A stretch of DNA of 64,000 nucleotides from Ariolimax columbianus (lineage: Eukaryota; Mollusca; Gastropoda; Stylommatophora; Arionidae): the NCBI GenBank assembly GCA_036924085.1, contig JAVGWX010000007.1, positions 71,749,948 to 71,813,947 on the forward strand, written 5' to 3'. The position numbers and the translations under genes are program-made. Under the pieces are notes generated by a model. It was not told the origin of the DNA, did not search any database, and worked only from the letters and a program-made list of their open reading frames with translations. This document shows positions 44,769 through 55,255 of the stretch, one piece after another. Each line of letters begins with the position of its first letter. The stretch's first letter is position 1.

Positions 44769-46663
44769 CTTCTTCTTCTTCTTCGTACGCTACCAAACGT
44801 CAACCTATATTTTTTTCGAAAAAAAAACGGTCATTCTGAGGCTGTCGACACTGCCATAGAACTTGTCTAGTGTTGCGACTGGTGATGACCACATGTGCTT
44901 TCTCTGGTCCTCGTATGAAGGGCAGTTTTGCAGCAGATGTTCAGCGGTCATTTTCCCGGTACCACAAGTGCATTCGTCAGTGCCACTTATCTTCAGTTTA
45001 TTGAATAGGTGGTAGCTCAGTCTGTTGTGGCCTGTGCGGAGTCTGAAAACCACGACCTGCTCTCTTCTGTTCAAATGGTAATAGGCATCATTTTTTATGT
45101 AGCCAGTATGTTCTGTTTACCAATTGACCATGTATCTGGCCCTAATATGCCTTTTGGACTCTTCGTATGTCACACTAGAATCTGGTTGTGGTAGTCTTGC
45201 ACCTTCTTTTGCAGTCTGTCTGCCTCCTCGTTGCCTTGGATGTTACAGCGGGATGGAACCCACTGTACCACTACTCTTGTTGGTGCGGACTGCTGGCATA
45301 GTTGACACAGTACTGCTCATAACTCATTGAGTTCAGCATTTTTCCTGCTTTTTAGTGCTGTTACTACGGCCAGGGCATCTGTAAACAGGACTATCTGGCT
45401 TTCATTGCTTTCGCCTGTTAGCATTTCTTCTACTACAGCCCTCAGTGCCTCTGCCTCCGCTCTAAAATTGCTTGAGAATTTTCCAGTTGCCACTGACAGT
45501 GTTATTTTTCTACCCTTTGGTAGGCTCAGGAATACCCCTGCCCCTCCGCTCTGTATTGTGTTTGTTACAGAACCGTCGGTGTATGCATGGGTCCAGTCCA
45601 TGCTTGGGTAGTTTTTCGTTATGTACCTCAGGGTTATGTGTCTTCTTTCTTTTTCAGTCTGGCTGTTCTTGTTTCCAATATCTGGTATATTTTCTACCAC
45701 CTCCGGAATGATATGCTGCCTCCAGGTAGGAGTGCGTACAGTAGGGATGGGCTTTGATAATGTTATCATGTTCATAGGGTCTTCGCTGATCTTTGCTTTG
45801 GCTATGTCTGCAAAGTTTTTCCGCTTTAGTTTCCCATTTCCAAATCTATTTAGTCTCTAATGCATTTGATGGTCTGTCAGTCTTCTGAGTTTCTCTGCTT
45901 TCTGCTGGGCTCTGCAGTCTCTTCTGTCGGTCATAGATTGCAGATTTGTAATCTTTTCAAGTTCTGCAGTTGGCGTTGACTTCATTCCTTTTGTTATAAC
46001 TCTCATTGCTTGGTTTTGAAGTTTACTAATTTTATCAAAGTTCGCCTTTGCAGCTGTTGTCCATGCCGCAATGCCATACTCGAGAACTGGTCTCACTCTT
46101 CCAGTGTACAGTTTCTTTAGTATACTTTCGTCTGCTCCCCAGCTTGTGCCAGCAAGTTTCCTGATGATTGCCATTCTTTGTCTGTCTCTCATTCGGTTTC
46201 TCTCGATCTGTCTTTTCCATGTCATGTGCCGATCAATTGTGACTCCCATTTAGTTTGGGTTGTCGTTTAGCAGCAGATATTTACCGTTAAGACTTATTTT
46301 GGTGTTCTTGGATTTATTTGAAAGCGAGAATATCGTACATGTTGTTTTTTCCTCATTTATTTTGACCAGCCATGAGTTCGTCCACTCCTCCAACGTTGTT
46401 AGGGCATGCTGCATCCGATTTTTTGCTATGGTGAGATTTTTTTCAGAGGTCCACATAGCCAGATCGTCTGCAAACATGGAGCTGTGGACTCTTCTTCGTA
46501 TATTCTCTGTGATGTTGTTTATATAAACCAGGAGAAGTGTGGATGACAGTACTCCCTCTTGGGGTACTTCCTGCTCAAGTGTCACCTTTTTGCTCATCTG
46601 CCCTTGTACTTGAACTCTGGCTGTTCTGTTTTCGAGGTAGTGGCTGATCCATTTGTACAATTT
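44769..46663 (-). mobile_element. I/Ingi-like non-LTR retrotransposon, longest copy, with 13-bp target-site duplication
   Basis: A 5'-truncated element of about 1.9 kb on the minus strand. Flanked by AGCAGGAACATTT at 44756-44768 and 46664-46676. In order on the minus strand: RT motifs (VPQEGVLSSTLLLVYINNI; FADDLAMW catalytic box, about 46470-46600), thumb region with VRPVLEYGIAAWTTAAKA (about 46070), RNase H with AYTDGSVTN (about 45560), GNEEADR, and the cysteine motif CTCGTGKMTAEHLLQNC (about 44950), then a (GAA)n tail. A few stops and frameshifts break the frame. The paralogous site at about 32640 is empty. Confidence 0.88.
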
Positions 46664-46693
46664 AGCAGGAACATTTAAATGAGACATCACCAC
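46250..46693 (-). pseudogene. I-like reverse transcriptase fragment
   Basis: 147-codon minus-strand frame with RT palm motifs: LNVPAKLYKWISHYLENRTA, QEVPQEGVLSSTLLLVYIN (motif B), SSMFADDLAMW (YXDD-type box with two Asp) and SWLVKINEEKTTCTIFS. It is the 5'-most piece kept in the element at 44769-46663. The first codons of the frame extend into the flanking target DNA. Confidence 0.7.
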
Positions 46694-47690
46694 GAACAGA
46701 GATATTATACAAATTATTTAGTAAAGTTAGTTAAGATAAAATACACGCAGTTATGGAATGTTGAAGAAATATATACAGCAAAGTACAACATATAGAACAC
46801 CGATGTCATTATAAGTGCCTAGGAAGACATTGAAAGTGACCATACTAGACATATTAAAAGAGGCTATAGACACAAGTCAGTGAAAAGAACAGGTAGGCTT
46901 TCTACAAAATAAGTCATGTGTAGGTAAGTCAGCTACAGTTAAAATAATAGTTGAATAGGGCGTCGAATGGAATTGTGAACTTTATAAACGATTACTGGAT
47001 TATGAAAAAGCATTTGCCGGAGAATATATAATCAATATATAGTTGCTCAGACTCTATAAAATCAACATCTTATGAATAGAGCCAATCATGCTAGAAGGTG
47101 AGGTACTGGAAGAGGTGGACATTCTCATGTATTAGGGCAACAATATTGATACTTCAAGGGGCGCAGATGCACATGTAATGAATAGAGTTGGAAAGGCATG
47201 GACATGATTCCTGTTACTGATTACCATAGACAAATCCAGTGAATTAGAGACTAATAGAAGTTCAGATTGTTAAATTTTAATGTCATGCCAGTACTACTAT
47301 ACATAGAGAAATACAAATGCAAACTAGAGAACACTCCAGTTGTCGTTCGTCAATAGATGTCTTCAAAGAGTAATAGTCACAGGCTGACATTACATGGGGA
47401 GAAATGAAGACGTATGGGAAAGGAACCAACAACAACCAATAGAGCAACAGATCAAAGGTGGGGAATGAAGTTAGATAGGGTAACCGTTACGGAAATCACC
47501 ATCAAATGTCCCCGACAAGCCTGAAATGGAATTGACAAGGTAAGAGGAAGAGGTAGAGCTAGAAACACCTGGAGAGAATGTTGTGAAAATGAACTTCCGT
47601 ACCTGGACCACAACTGGAGAGAGGCAGAAAGGGCAGCTAAAGCTAAATGGGCATTGCTGATGATTATGAAGACTTGAAATGAAGAGTTAT
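46677..47690 (+). mobile_element. RTE-like retrotransposon, copy 3, right part
   Basis: Continuation after the I-like insertion: YEKAFAGEYI at about 47000, EPIMLEGEVLEEVDILMY at about 47080, and RARNTWRECCENELPYLDHN at about 47560. An internal deletion before 47050 removes the FADD catalytic box present at 33100. Confidence 0.65.
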
Positions 47691-47960
47691 CTATGTGGGC
47701 CTGCTTTCTGTTCCCTTTCAGGCAAGAACAAGTGTGCGCCAATGATGCCTCTTATCACCATTCCTCTTTCTGCTGGTTGTTGAATGGATAGTAAAGAATT
47801 AAATGGAATTTGATGGAACAACTTGAAGATCAGTACTTAAAGATGACGTGAAATATAGCCCAGAGAAACATACTGATTAATTAACAACCAGAGCGGTGAA
47901 GAATGGAGATGCATGTATCTATGTTGTCTAGTCAGAGAAAGAAAACAAAACCATTAGTAA
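47691..47960. other. Non-coding spacer
   Basis: No gene or known element supported. Confidence 0.35.
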
Positions 47961-48238
47961 GTCTCGTCTCGTGTCGTCTGTCCCGTAACCTAAGCTGTCG
48001 TAGTGATATTACATCTTAGTACATCATGAACTGTCCTTCGCCATCGCACTCTATCCAATTCAAGAGCTACAATTTCAATTAATGGCATGCCCGTCCACTT
48101 GCGAATATCATCTGCCTAGCGCATCCTATGGCGACCTTTCATTCTTTTGACAGGAACTGCGCCTCCGAGTATTACATTGGACAACTCATTACAACGTATC
48201 ACATTGCAGTACCAGCAGAGCTTTTGTGTTTTTACAAT
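47961..48238 (-). mobile_element. RTE-like 3' end fragment
   Basis: Minus-strand translation KRMKGRHRMR.ADDIRKWTG then IEIVALELDRVRWRRTVHDV matches the C-terminus of RTE pol proteins (GR.R.RW.DDI..WTG....E.......R.RWR..V). It is probably the end of the same element whose RT part is at 48900-49860. Confidence 0.6.
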
Positions 48239-48899
48239 TTAAAAAAAGCCCAGAAAGGTACGATAGACTGTCGGACAGTGTTGCCTACACACACACATTC
48301 GTAATGTGATCTCAATATAATATTAGCAGAATATCTCTGAAGTACCACATCTCCATGGGCTGGATTTTCCGTTGAAATGCATCAGTTAATGCCCATCTTT
48401 TATAAGCATATACTAGAAATGTATCCCAAGTGGTCTGTCGGGGTCTTTGTGTATGACAAAGACAAGAATAGCAGCACTGCCTCACAAAGATCATGTAATA
48501 AGACGCGACTAACTGTGTGGCATGGTATAACACCGGCCATGCTTAAGTGGTTTGTTTAGGGCAACATATATCGTGCCTAACAGGACGCGGGCCTACTTTG
48601 CTCTAGTGTTTGAGTCTACCTAGATTAACTCGCCCATCGGTTAACCACCCAACGCAGCGGAGTATTAAGCAGCTCAAGCCTAGTCTGTTAAACAGGAAAT
48701 CTTTCCCCTGGCTATATCCAGCTCATATCATAGCCGGGACCTGCATAGGGGCAATTGTCCCTGTAGAAGTACAGATCAACTAAGATCTTATAACTTTTCA
48801 TAAGCACACAGGTACACAAAAAGGATCAATGTGCACATTACATTTATTTCATTGATAAGAGACATGTTTCTATCTCAACAAATCGACTTCAGCATAGTG
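48239..48899. repeat. Spacer with dispersed repeat (48610-48790)
   Basis: Contains the second copy of the repeat found at 5095-5290 (CGGTTAACCACCCAACGCAG, GGGACCTGCATAGGGGCA). It appears to separate the two parts of a minus-strand RTE relic. The open frames at 48312-48559 have no recognisable features. Confidence 0.45.
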
Positions 48900-49860
48900 A
48901 GTCTTCTCATAGTCCGAGCAATCCATGTTCGTAGCTCCACTCTGGTACCATCATAGCCAATTACACCCCAACTACTTGAATAGAGTAACTGTTGCAAGCC
49001 TTAGGCTGTTGATAACTAAACTGCCCCTGCCTCCTCCAAACCTTGCACATTCGTCATTAGTTTTGCTGGTCTTGAATGCCAATCCATACTTCCCACAAGC
49101 TGAATAAAACATGGCTTTCATGGGTGCAATTCTTATGTATCACCAGCCAGATTATTAATGTCATCAGCGAAGAGAAGGTACGCAATAGCGCGTGTATCTA
49201 TCATTACCGTTCCGATATGCCTAACCTGTGCATGTGTGACAAGCTTTCCAGAAATAAATTGAACAATATGGATGTTAGTAGGCATCTCTGTTTTCCCCAA
49301 ACATAGCGTTCAACTAAGCACATATTCTGCCATTTATGAGAATCGCTCTCGTGGTTTTGGAATATAAGTTTCGAAAGGCATTGGTGAGTTTACACCATAT
49401 TTTACATTTTTTCCCCATGCTGTTAAATGATTTGGTGAAATTGACAAAGACAACGTAGAAATGTCTCTTATATTCAGTGAATCCCTGAGCACGATCTTGT
49501 GAGCGTTCGCTTGTAATCCGTTGAGTTCGATTTTGATCATGGCTTTACTAGAAATGCTGATTAAACTGATGGTTCTGTAGTTAGCAAGATGCTGGTGGCT
49601 ACTAACGTTTGTAATGGTATAATGAGGTACATTGAATGGCCAAACACCGGCCTGCCAAATCTTGATAAGCAAAATGGTAAGAATGTGAATGTGAATGTGA
49701 GTACTCCGCCCTTTTTAAGCGATTTAAATGCCACGGACTGACACTCGTCTTCAAATGTGTCAGGTATGAATAACACAATCGGATCGCCAGCACATGGACT
49801 GTAATACATTTCTGAGCAATATTGGTTACAGCTGAAGAGAATGGCGTCATATCTCGTTAT
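48900..49860 (-). mobile_element. Decayed RTE-like reverse transcriptase
   Basis: Minus-strand pieces in the right order: IKIWQAGVWP and LANYRTISLISISSKAMIKI (about 49530-49670, the RT finger motif NYR.I.L.S..SK), later LRYLLFADDINNLAG (about 49160, catalytic box) and KLMTN (about 49050). Frame broken many times. Confidence 0.6.
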
Positions 49861-50604
49861 TATTTCACCCTCGACATCTGTAATAAAGATATATTTAGGA
49901 ACATGACTCCTAGTCAGATCTTTTACCAGCTAGTAGACCTAATTTGTGTAATGTTTATTTGTACCTTCTTCTGTCTCCTCACATTGTTAAGAAATCCATT
50001 TATTTTTAGCTTCAGTCATAACGTTCTGAATTCGTTTGTTGGTGTTTCTCTACTTTTGCGCTCCTTCTTTAGTTCCAAACGAGTAAGTATAAAGTACGTA
50101 ACCCAGGGTTTACTCTTGTTCTAGTCCTTTTGCAAAAACGAGTTAGCAGTTTATATTAGAGTTTCACTTAGAAATCTGAAGAAGTGTATGTGTCCAGGTC
50201 GATGTTAGTAAGAGGATAATTTTTCTGCCTTAACCGTCTCTGCAGTGGGATTTCGCTAAAGTTCATTGGTATTGTAACTCATCCACGTTGATAGCTATCT
50301 GACAACGTTTGAACATTTCACTGTATACATTTTGACCCGACAGTTCAACATTACTTAATAATGGTTACTACCTACGTCTGCACCCAGAAAGTTCTTCATT
50401 TAAATGTATGTATCGCGGATTGGAATTGACTCTGTATTAGGATGCAGTCAATTTGACTGATGCCATTCATTAGACGCAGGCCACGTGTGGCGACTCGATG
50501 ATTTAATTATCTAAACAGTCACGCAGGTAGTAGATGGTTGTAGTATAATCCATTCGATGCATGCCACCCGGGGTGTCTCGATGTTTTACTCATCTTTAAC
50601 AATT
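49861..50604. other. Non-coding spacer, unit G
   Basis: No supported gene. About 50455-50580 resembles 18200-18350 (GATGCCATTCATTAGACGC). The frame 49822-50124 contains a hydrophobic run but has no homologue in the window and no conserved motif. Confidence 0.4.
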
Positions 50605-50785
50605 AAAATGTCTTACTTGCCCCCACCACTCATTGCTTCCTGCAGTTGGGCGTAAAGAGATTCACATTCCTCTTCCCCATGATCTGATGTAGGCGGATAG
50701 GTCTGGACTAAAGTGGCATTGCAAAGTGGCGCTTTCAGGCCTTTCTTAATAAGCCTAGAAAATATTGGCTGAAATTATGATTTTG
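50605..50785 (-). mobile_element. RTE-like endonuclease fragment, unit G
   Basis: Homologous to 19130-19290. Degraded minus-strand coding for QVYAPTSD-like (here QTYPPTSDHGEEE) and F.AQLQ. No 38-bp satellite is attached here. Confidence 0.55.
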
Positions 50786-50882
50786 ATATTCTTATAGGTC
50801 TTTGTTAAAAAGTTTGTCCCATAGTAGTTAGATTATAAAGTTGTTAGAGACTGCACAATACTAAGCCACAGCTTGAATTAGG

Positions 50883-51148
50883 TTGGGAACTAAGTGGTAT
50901 CAAGGTAAGACGTCGGCCTAGGGTGCTGGAGGTAGCGGGTTCAAATCACGGTGGAGACTAATTTTTTTCACGTAGACTTTCTGGTATTTCTCCATACCTC
51001 TGGATAGTAGAGGTCGGACGCCCGTGTTCAGTGTCTCGCATCTTAAAAATTCATCAGCATGTGCAAATCGAAAAGCCTAGGCTTAACGGCGGCTGCCCAG
51101 ACACAATTCAAAATTATGTTAAAAATGTACCTAATCGATTACTGGATC
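50883..51148 (+). mobile_element. SINE2, unit G, left part (interrupted)
   Basis: Head GGGAACTAAGTGGTATCAAGG with B box GCGGGTTCAAATCAC, and SINE2 body to ATTACTGGATC. The last 12 bases (51137-51148, GATTACTGGATC) are the target-site duplication of the I-like insertion; the SINE resumes at 52280. Same ancestral insertion as 19417-19800. Confidence 0.85.
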
Positions 51149-52279
51149 ACTCCGAAGACTGACGGACCACCCAATGTACCAGAGACTAAACAATCTGGGA
51201 AATGGGAAACTAAAGCGGAGAAACTTTGCAGAAATAGCCAAAGCAAAGATGCACGAAGATCCCATAAACACACTAACAACACCGAAACCCATCACTACTG
51301 TACGAAAACCTACCTGGAGGCAGGATATATTTCCAGAGGTGGTAGAAAATATACCAGGTATTGCAAACAAAAACTGCCAGACTGAAAAAGAAAGGAGAGA
51401 CACTACCCTAAGCTTCATAACGAAAAGCTACCCAAGCATAGACTGCACCCATGCATACACCGACGGTTCTGTAACAAACACTACACAGAACGGAGGGGCA
51501 GGAGCATTCCTGAACCTACCAAATGGCAGAAAAATAACACTGTCATTCGCTACTGGTAAGTTCACAAGCAATTTCAGAGCGGAGGCAGAGGCACTGAGGG
51601 CGGCAGTGGAAGAAATGGTGACACACAGTGAAAATGAGAGCCATATAGTCCTGCTGACAGATGCTCTCGCCGTAGTCACAGCGCTAAAAAGCCAGAAAAA
51701 CACTGAGCTTAATGACTTAAGAGCAGCACTCTGCAAACTGTGCCAGCAGTCCGCACCAAAAAGGGTAGTGGTACAGTGGGTCCCGTCACACTGCAACATC
51801 CAAGGCAACGAGGAGGCAGACAGACTGGCAAAAGAAGTTGCAAGACTACCACAAACAGATACCAGAATGACGTACGAAGAGTCAAAACGGCTTATCAAAG
51901 CCAGATACATGACCAAATGGGAAACCGAACATACTGGTTACACCAAAAACGATGCCTATTACCAGTTGAACCGAAGAGAGCAGGTAGTTGTCTTCAGACT
52001 TCGCACTGGCCACAACAGACTGAGGTACCACCTATTCAACAAATTGAAGATAGGGTGTACCGACGAATGCCCGTGCGGTACTGGTAAAATGACCACTGAA
52101 CATCTGCTACAGAACTGCCCGACATACGAGGATCAGAGAGAGCAGATGTGGCCATTACCAGTGGAACTGCAAGACAAGCTCTATGGCAGTGGCGAGAGCC
52201 TCAGGATGACCGCCGCTTTTCTCGAAAAAATAATGGTTACTGTCTGACTGTGTACGCAGAAGAAGAAGAAGAAGAAGAA
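51149..52279 (+). mobile_element. I/Ingi-like retrotransposon nested in SINE2, 12-bp target-site duplication
   Basis: A 5'-truncated copy of about 1.13 kb on the + strand with a (GAA)n tail (about 52258-52279). Flanked by GATTACTGGATC at 51137-51148 and 52280-52291. The SINE2 copy in unit D is uninterrupted, so this insertion is younger than the D/G duplication. Confidence 0.93.
51174..52247 (+). CDS. Retrotransposon RNase H domain ORF (357 aa, 5'-truncated pol)
   Basis: An open frame of 357 codons that actually enters from upstream (RLTDHP precedes the first Met), so the Met at 51174 is not a true start. RNase H type I motifs are complete: AYTDGSVTN (about residue 93), AEAEALRAAVEEM (Glu), LLTDALAVVTAL (Asp), QGNEEADRLAKE (Asp), with VQWVPSHCNIQGN in between. 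The C-terminal cysteine motif is CPCGTGKMTTEHLLQNC. No reverse transcriptase is encoded, so the copy cannot move by itself. The intact frame points to a young insertion. Confidence 0.75.
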   Translation: MYQRLNNLGNGKLKRRNFAEIAKAKMHEDPINTLTTPKPITTVRKPTWRQDIFPEVVENIPGIANKNCQTEKERRDTTLSFITKSYPSIDCTHAYTDGSVTNTTQNGGAGAFLNLPNGRKITLSFATGKFTSNFRAEAEALRAAVEEMVTHSENESHIVLLTDALAVVTALKSQKNTELNDLRAALCKLCQQSAPKRVVVQWVPSHCNIQGNEEADRLAKEVARLPQTDTRMTYEESKRLIKARYMTKWETEHTGYTKNDAYYQLNRREQVVVFRLRTGHNRLRYHLFNKLKIGCTDECPCGTGKMTTEHLLQNCPTYEDQREQMWPLPVELQDKLYGSGESLRMTAAFLEKIMVTV

Positions 52280-52393
52280 GATTACTGGATCCTCGCCGGT
52301 GCTACGGAGTTCGTGCATTGTGCTGTGATTCTCCACATATATGGATAAGAGCAGAGCATATGATGTTGATTCTTCAACTAAACTAAACTAAAC
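52280..52393 (+). mobile_element. SINE2, unit G, right part
   Basis: Continues the SINE2 body (CTCGCCGGTGCTACGGAGTT, GATTCTCCACA) and ends in the AACTA pentamer tail followed by TGTATTATGTAGG, matching the 3' flank in unit D. Confidence 0.85.
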
Positions 52394-52794
52394 TGTATTA
52401 TGTAGGGTGACCAGTTCCTTTCGACGCTACCTGTTACTTTACTAGTCAAATGCCAGGTAACCATTTATATCTGGTTCGGCTGAACCCGCACCTTTGCCGT
52501 GGCAATCAAGTGCTCTACAATTACGCTAATAAGATGCTAACTATTATACACTTTATATATTTTGAAAGCTAGTCGTGAAACCTTGATATTGATGATGCAT
52601 TTATGAATCTCTTAGATGAGACTTGCAAATGATAGTACTATTCTGAATGAATGTGCAACATTAAGTTTACGATAAAACAATTGAAAAGATCCTGACCGTC
52701 TGGAAACAAGAATATGAACCATGTCTTACTACAAAATTATACCATATTATATACTAATGTATCATTATTCAAGATACTTGCTGAAAAATAATAT
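52394..52794. other. Non-coding spacer after SINE2, unit G
   Basis: Collinear with 19801-20137 with extra AT-rich sequence near 52700-52790. No gene supported. Confidence 0.45.
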
Positions 52795-53175
52795 TTGCTC
52801 TCATAACACAACTACTCTCATAACAGAAAACTCACAACACAAAAACTTTCATAACAAAACAACTCTCATGTCACAACAACTCTCATAACATAACAAATCT
52901 CACAACACAACAACTCTCACAACACAACAACTCTCACAACACAACAACTCGCATAACACAACTTTCACAACACACAAACTCTCACAACACAACTCTCACA
53001 ACACAACAACTCTCACAACCCAACTCTCCCAACACAACTCTCACAATACAACAACTCTCACAACACAACGATTCTCAAAACACAGCAACTCTCATAACAC
53101 AACAACTCTCACAACACAACATTCAGAACAGAACAACTATCACAACACAACTCCCATAACACAATTCTTATAACA
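52795..53175. repeat. 14/17-bp CTCTCACAACA array, locus 2
   Basis: Same repeat type as 20138-20745, shorter and with more variants (CTCATAACACAA, CTCACAACACAACAA). The + strand is again nearly free of G. Confidence 0.85.
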
Positions 53176-53786
53176 AAACAATTCTTTTACCATTATAAAG
53201 AAAATATACGACACATATTAAGATACTGATTGTGCATCCTAAATAAGGTAACATGTAAATTAAACAACAAACATACCAAAAATAACATAAGCATATTCAC
53301 TGATCACCCATGTGAGATACGGTTGTGACTGCCATATTGAACTTATATAACATCATGAATGTAAATTTTGTCTATCCAATAAGTAAACACGAAAAGTCAC
53401 CGTAGAGCGACAAACATGATGATACTTCATGATGATGTGTCCTTGCAAAGACAGTAGCGACTCATAGGAAAGAAATGCTACAAAAAAAAGCGTTCCTAAA
53501 ACAATGTTAACTAGTAAACAGAAGACATAAATAATTATGCAGACACATATTTAAGAAGCAGACGTGGAAAACATAAATGAAATATAATGTTCCAATGCAA
53601 GATTGACATAGAAAGTATAAAAGAAAAAATGAGGCATAACATTCTACCTGGGAGAAAGAGAGAACATTACACGTACAAACATGCTCAAATGTCATTTTGT
53701 TTTTGATTAACTTACTGTTGTTTCAGGTATCTAAATAGTGTAAGTGAATGTCAAACTGACACGCTACAGTTTGTTTTACACAGATA
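53176..53786. other. Spacer upstream of alpha copy G
   Basis: Collinear with 20746-21400, including the short RTE 3' remnant (TACCTGGGAGAAAGAGAGAA at about 53645). No gene supported. Confidence 0.5.
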
Positions 53787-54970
53787 GTTTTTACTAAAAT
53801 CATAGATAAAGGGGATCCAGTGGACGTTATTTATCTAGATTTTGCAAAGGCCTTTGATAGAGTACCTCATCAAAGATTATTTCGAAAGTTAAAATCACAT
53901 GGAATAGGTGGGGAAGTTGCCAAATGGATTGAAAATTGGATAACGGGAAGAAGGCAGAGGGTGGGCATAAATAAGGAGTACTCTGAGTGGTGTGAAGTGA
54001 AAAGTAATGTGCAACAGGGCTCGGTTTTGGGACCAATTTTGTTCTTGATATATATAAATGATTTGGACATTGACTTGGGATCGAAGATTGCAAAATTTGC
54101 TGATGACACAAAACTATGCAGTAGTGTCTCATCTAAAGCGGAAGTGGATATATTGATGTCGGATTTAGATAAAATTCGAGAATGGTCTGTAAGCTGGCAA
54201 ATGGAGTTTAATGTAGATAAATGTACAGTCATTCACATGGGTAGATCCAATATGGAACATAATTACAGAATGGGAGAAAACAATATTAGAAAGATAGATA
54301 AGGAAAGGGACCTAGGGGTTATAATAGAGCATACAGGAAAGGTGAGTGAGCAAGTTAAGGTAGCAGTGAAAAAGGCAAATGCAATGTTAGGTATGATAAA
54401 AAGAAATATTAAACATAGGAGCAAGGAACTGATCGTCGAACTGTATAAAGCTTTAGTTAGACCTAGATTGGAGTACTGTGTACAGGTGTGGAGTCCTTAT
54501 CATAGAGGGGATATAAACGTGCAGGAAAGAATACAAAAAAGAGCGGCACAGATGATAGTGGGAATCCAGAATTACAGTTATGAGGAACGACTCAGAAAAA
54601 CGGGCCTACAGTGTCTCGAAGAGAGAAGAATTCGCGGTGACTTAATACAGGTTTATAAGATGATCAGAGGAATGGATAAATTAGACTATAACACGTTTTT
54701 TTAAAATACAGCCACCACAATAACACGAGGGCATAGCTACAAGCTGACTAAAGAGAGGTCCAGATTAGATATTAGGAAATATTTTTTTAGTCAGAGAGTG
54801 GTGTTTGCTTGGAATGCATTGCCAGTGGAGGTAGTGGAGGCAGGGACAGTTAATGCATTTAAGAATAAACTGGATGCGCATAGCTTTTAGAGCAAGGTGA
54901 TGTAAATGTAACTGGTTGTATACAGACTCTGCAGGGTCTTCTAAACTAGTATAAAGACATTAAGTTAAGT
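53787..54970 (+). mobile_element. CR1/Jockey-superfamily-like non-LTR retrotransposon (5'-truncated)
   Basis: Interrupts the upstream region of alpha copy G, which is continuous in units D and F (CACAGATAATGA...). It carries a reverse transcriptase (53820-54704), then after a frameshift the typical end [20 protein letters not shown] and [11 protein letters not shown]. It ends in a short (TTAAG)-like tail at about 54957-54970. No clear target-site duplication; a few bases of target were lost. Confidence 0.85.
53820..54704 (+). CDS. Reverse transcriptase fragment of CR1/Jockey-like element (294 aa)
   Basis: 294-codon open frame starting inside the RT palm. Motifs: IYLDFAKAFDRVPHQRL (motif A with catalytic Asp), QQGSVLGPILFLIYINDL (motif B), AKFADDTKLC (motif C with two Asp), then WQMEFNVDKCTVIHMG, ERDLGVIIE and thumb region LVRPRLEYCVQVWSPY. 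It stops in a run of T at about 54696; shifting frame restores the C-terminus, so one indel separates it from a complete end. The fingers and endonuclease are missing, so it is not functional. Confidence 0.85.
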   Translation: MDVIYLDFAKAFDRVPHQRLFRKLKSHGIGGEVAKWIENWITGRRQRVGINKEYSEWCEVKSNVQQGSVLGPILFLIYINDLDIDLGSKIAKFADDTKLCSSVSSKAEVDILMSDLDKIREWSVSWQMEFNVDKCTVIHMGRSNMEHNYRMGENNIRKIDKERDLGVIIEHTGKVSEQVKVAVKKANAMLGMIKRNIKHRSKELIVELYKALVRPRLEYCVQVWSPYHRGDINVQERIQKRAAQMIVGIQNYSYEERLRKTGLQCLEERRIRGDLIQVYKMIRGMDKLDYNTFF

Positions 54971-55009
54971 TATAGAACTCCTCTTTACTATCAACATGTC
55001 CTTATAAGT

Positions 55010-55124
55010 GACATCTCAATTTCATAGAAATAATAAGTTTCCTACTAGGAACATAAATATGTTACAGATCAATAATCAGGTGAAAAAAACAAGGACAATT
55101 AATTAGCAGCATAACGTTATAAAA
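55010..55124 (+). promoter_or_regulatory. Conserved upstream block and TATA box of pseudogene G
   Basis: Family upstream block, TTATAAAA at 55117-55124 intact although the gene is broken. The CR1-like insertion ends only about 40 bases upstream. Confidence 0.6.
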
Positions 55125-55255
55125 GGAGTGTACGTGATCAGTGTTTTAATCTTCTCAAACCCAGCGGCTGTCGTAAAGTAGAGATACTACTATCTTGTGC
55201 CAACATCACACTGATCTATTGGTGTTCAATTATTGTAACATAGCTAACTAAAGAA

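Noticed and set aside
49822..50124. 100-codon + frame with hydrophobic run (MFICTFFCLLTLLRN)
   Set aside because: No paralogue in the other units, no family motif, inside decayed retrotransposon surroundings.
53820..54704. A functional reverse transcriptase or domesticated gene
   Set aside because: 5' fingers region is absent, the end is frameshifted in a T run, and it sits as a simple insertion in alpha upstream sequence.
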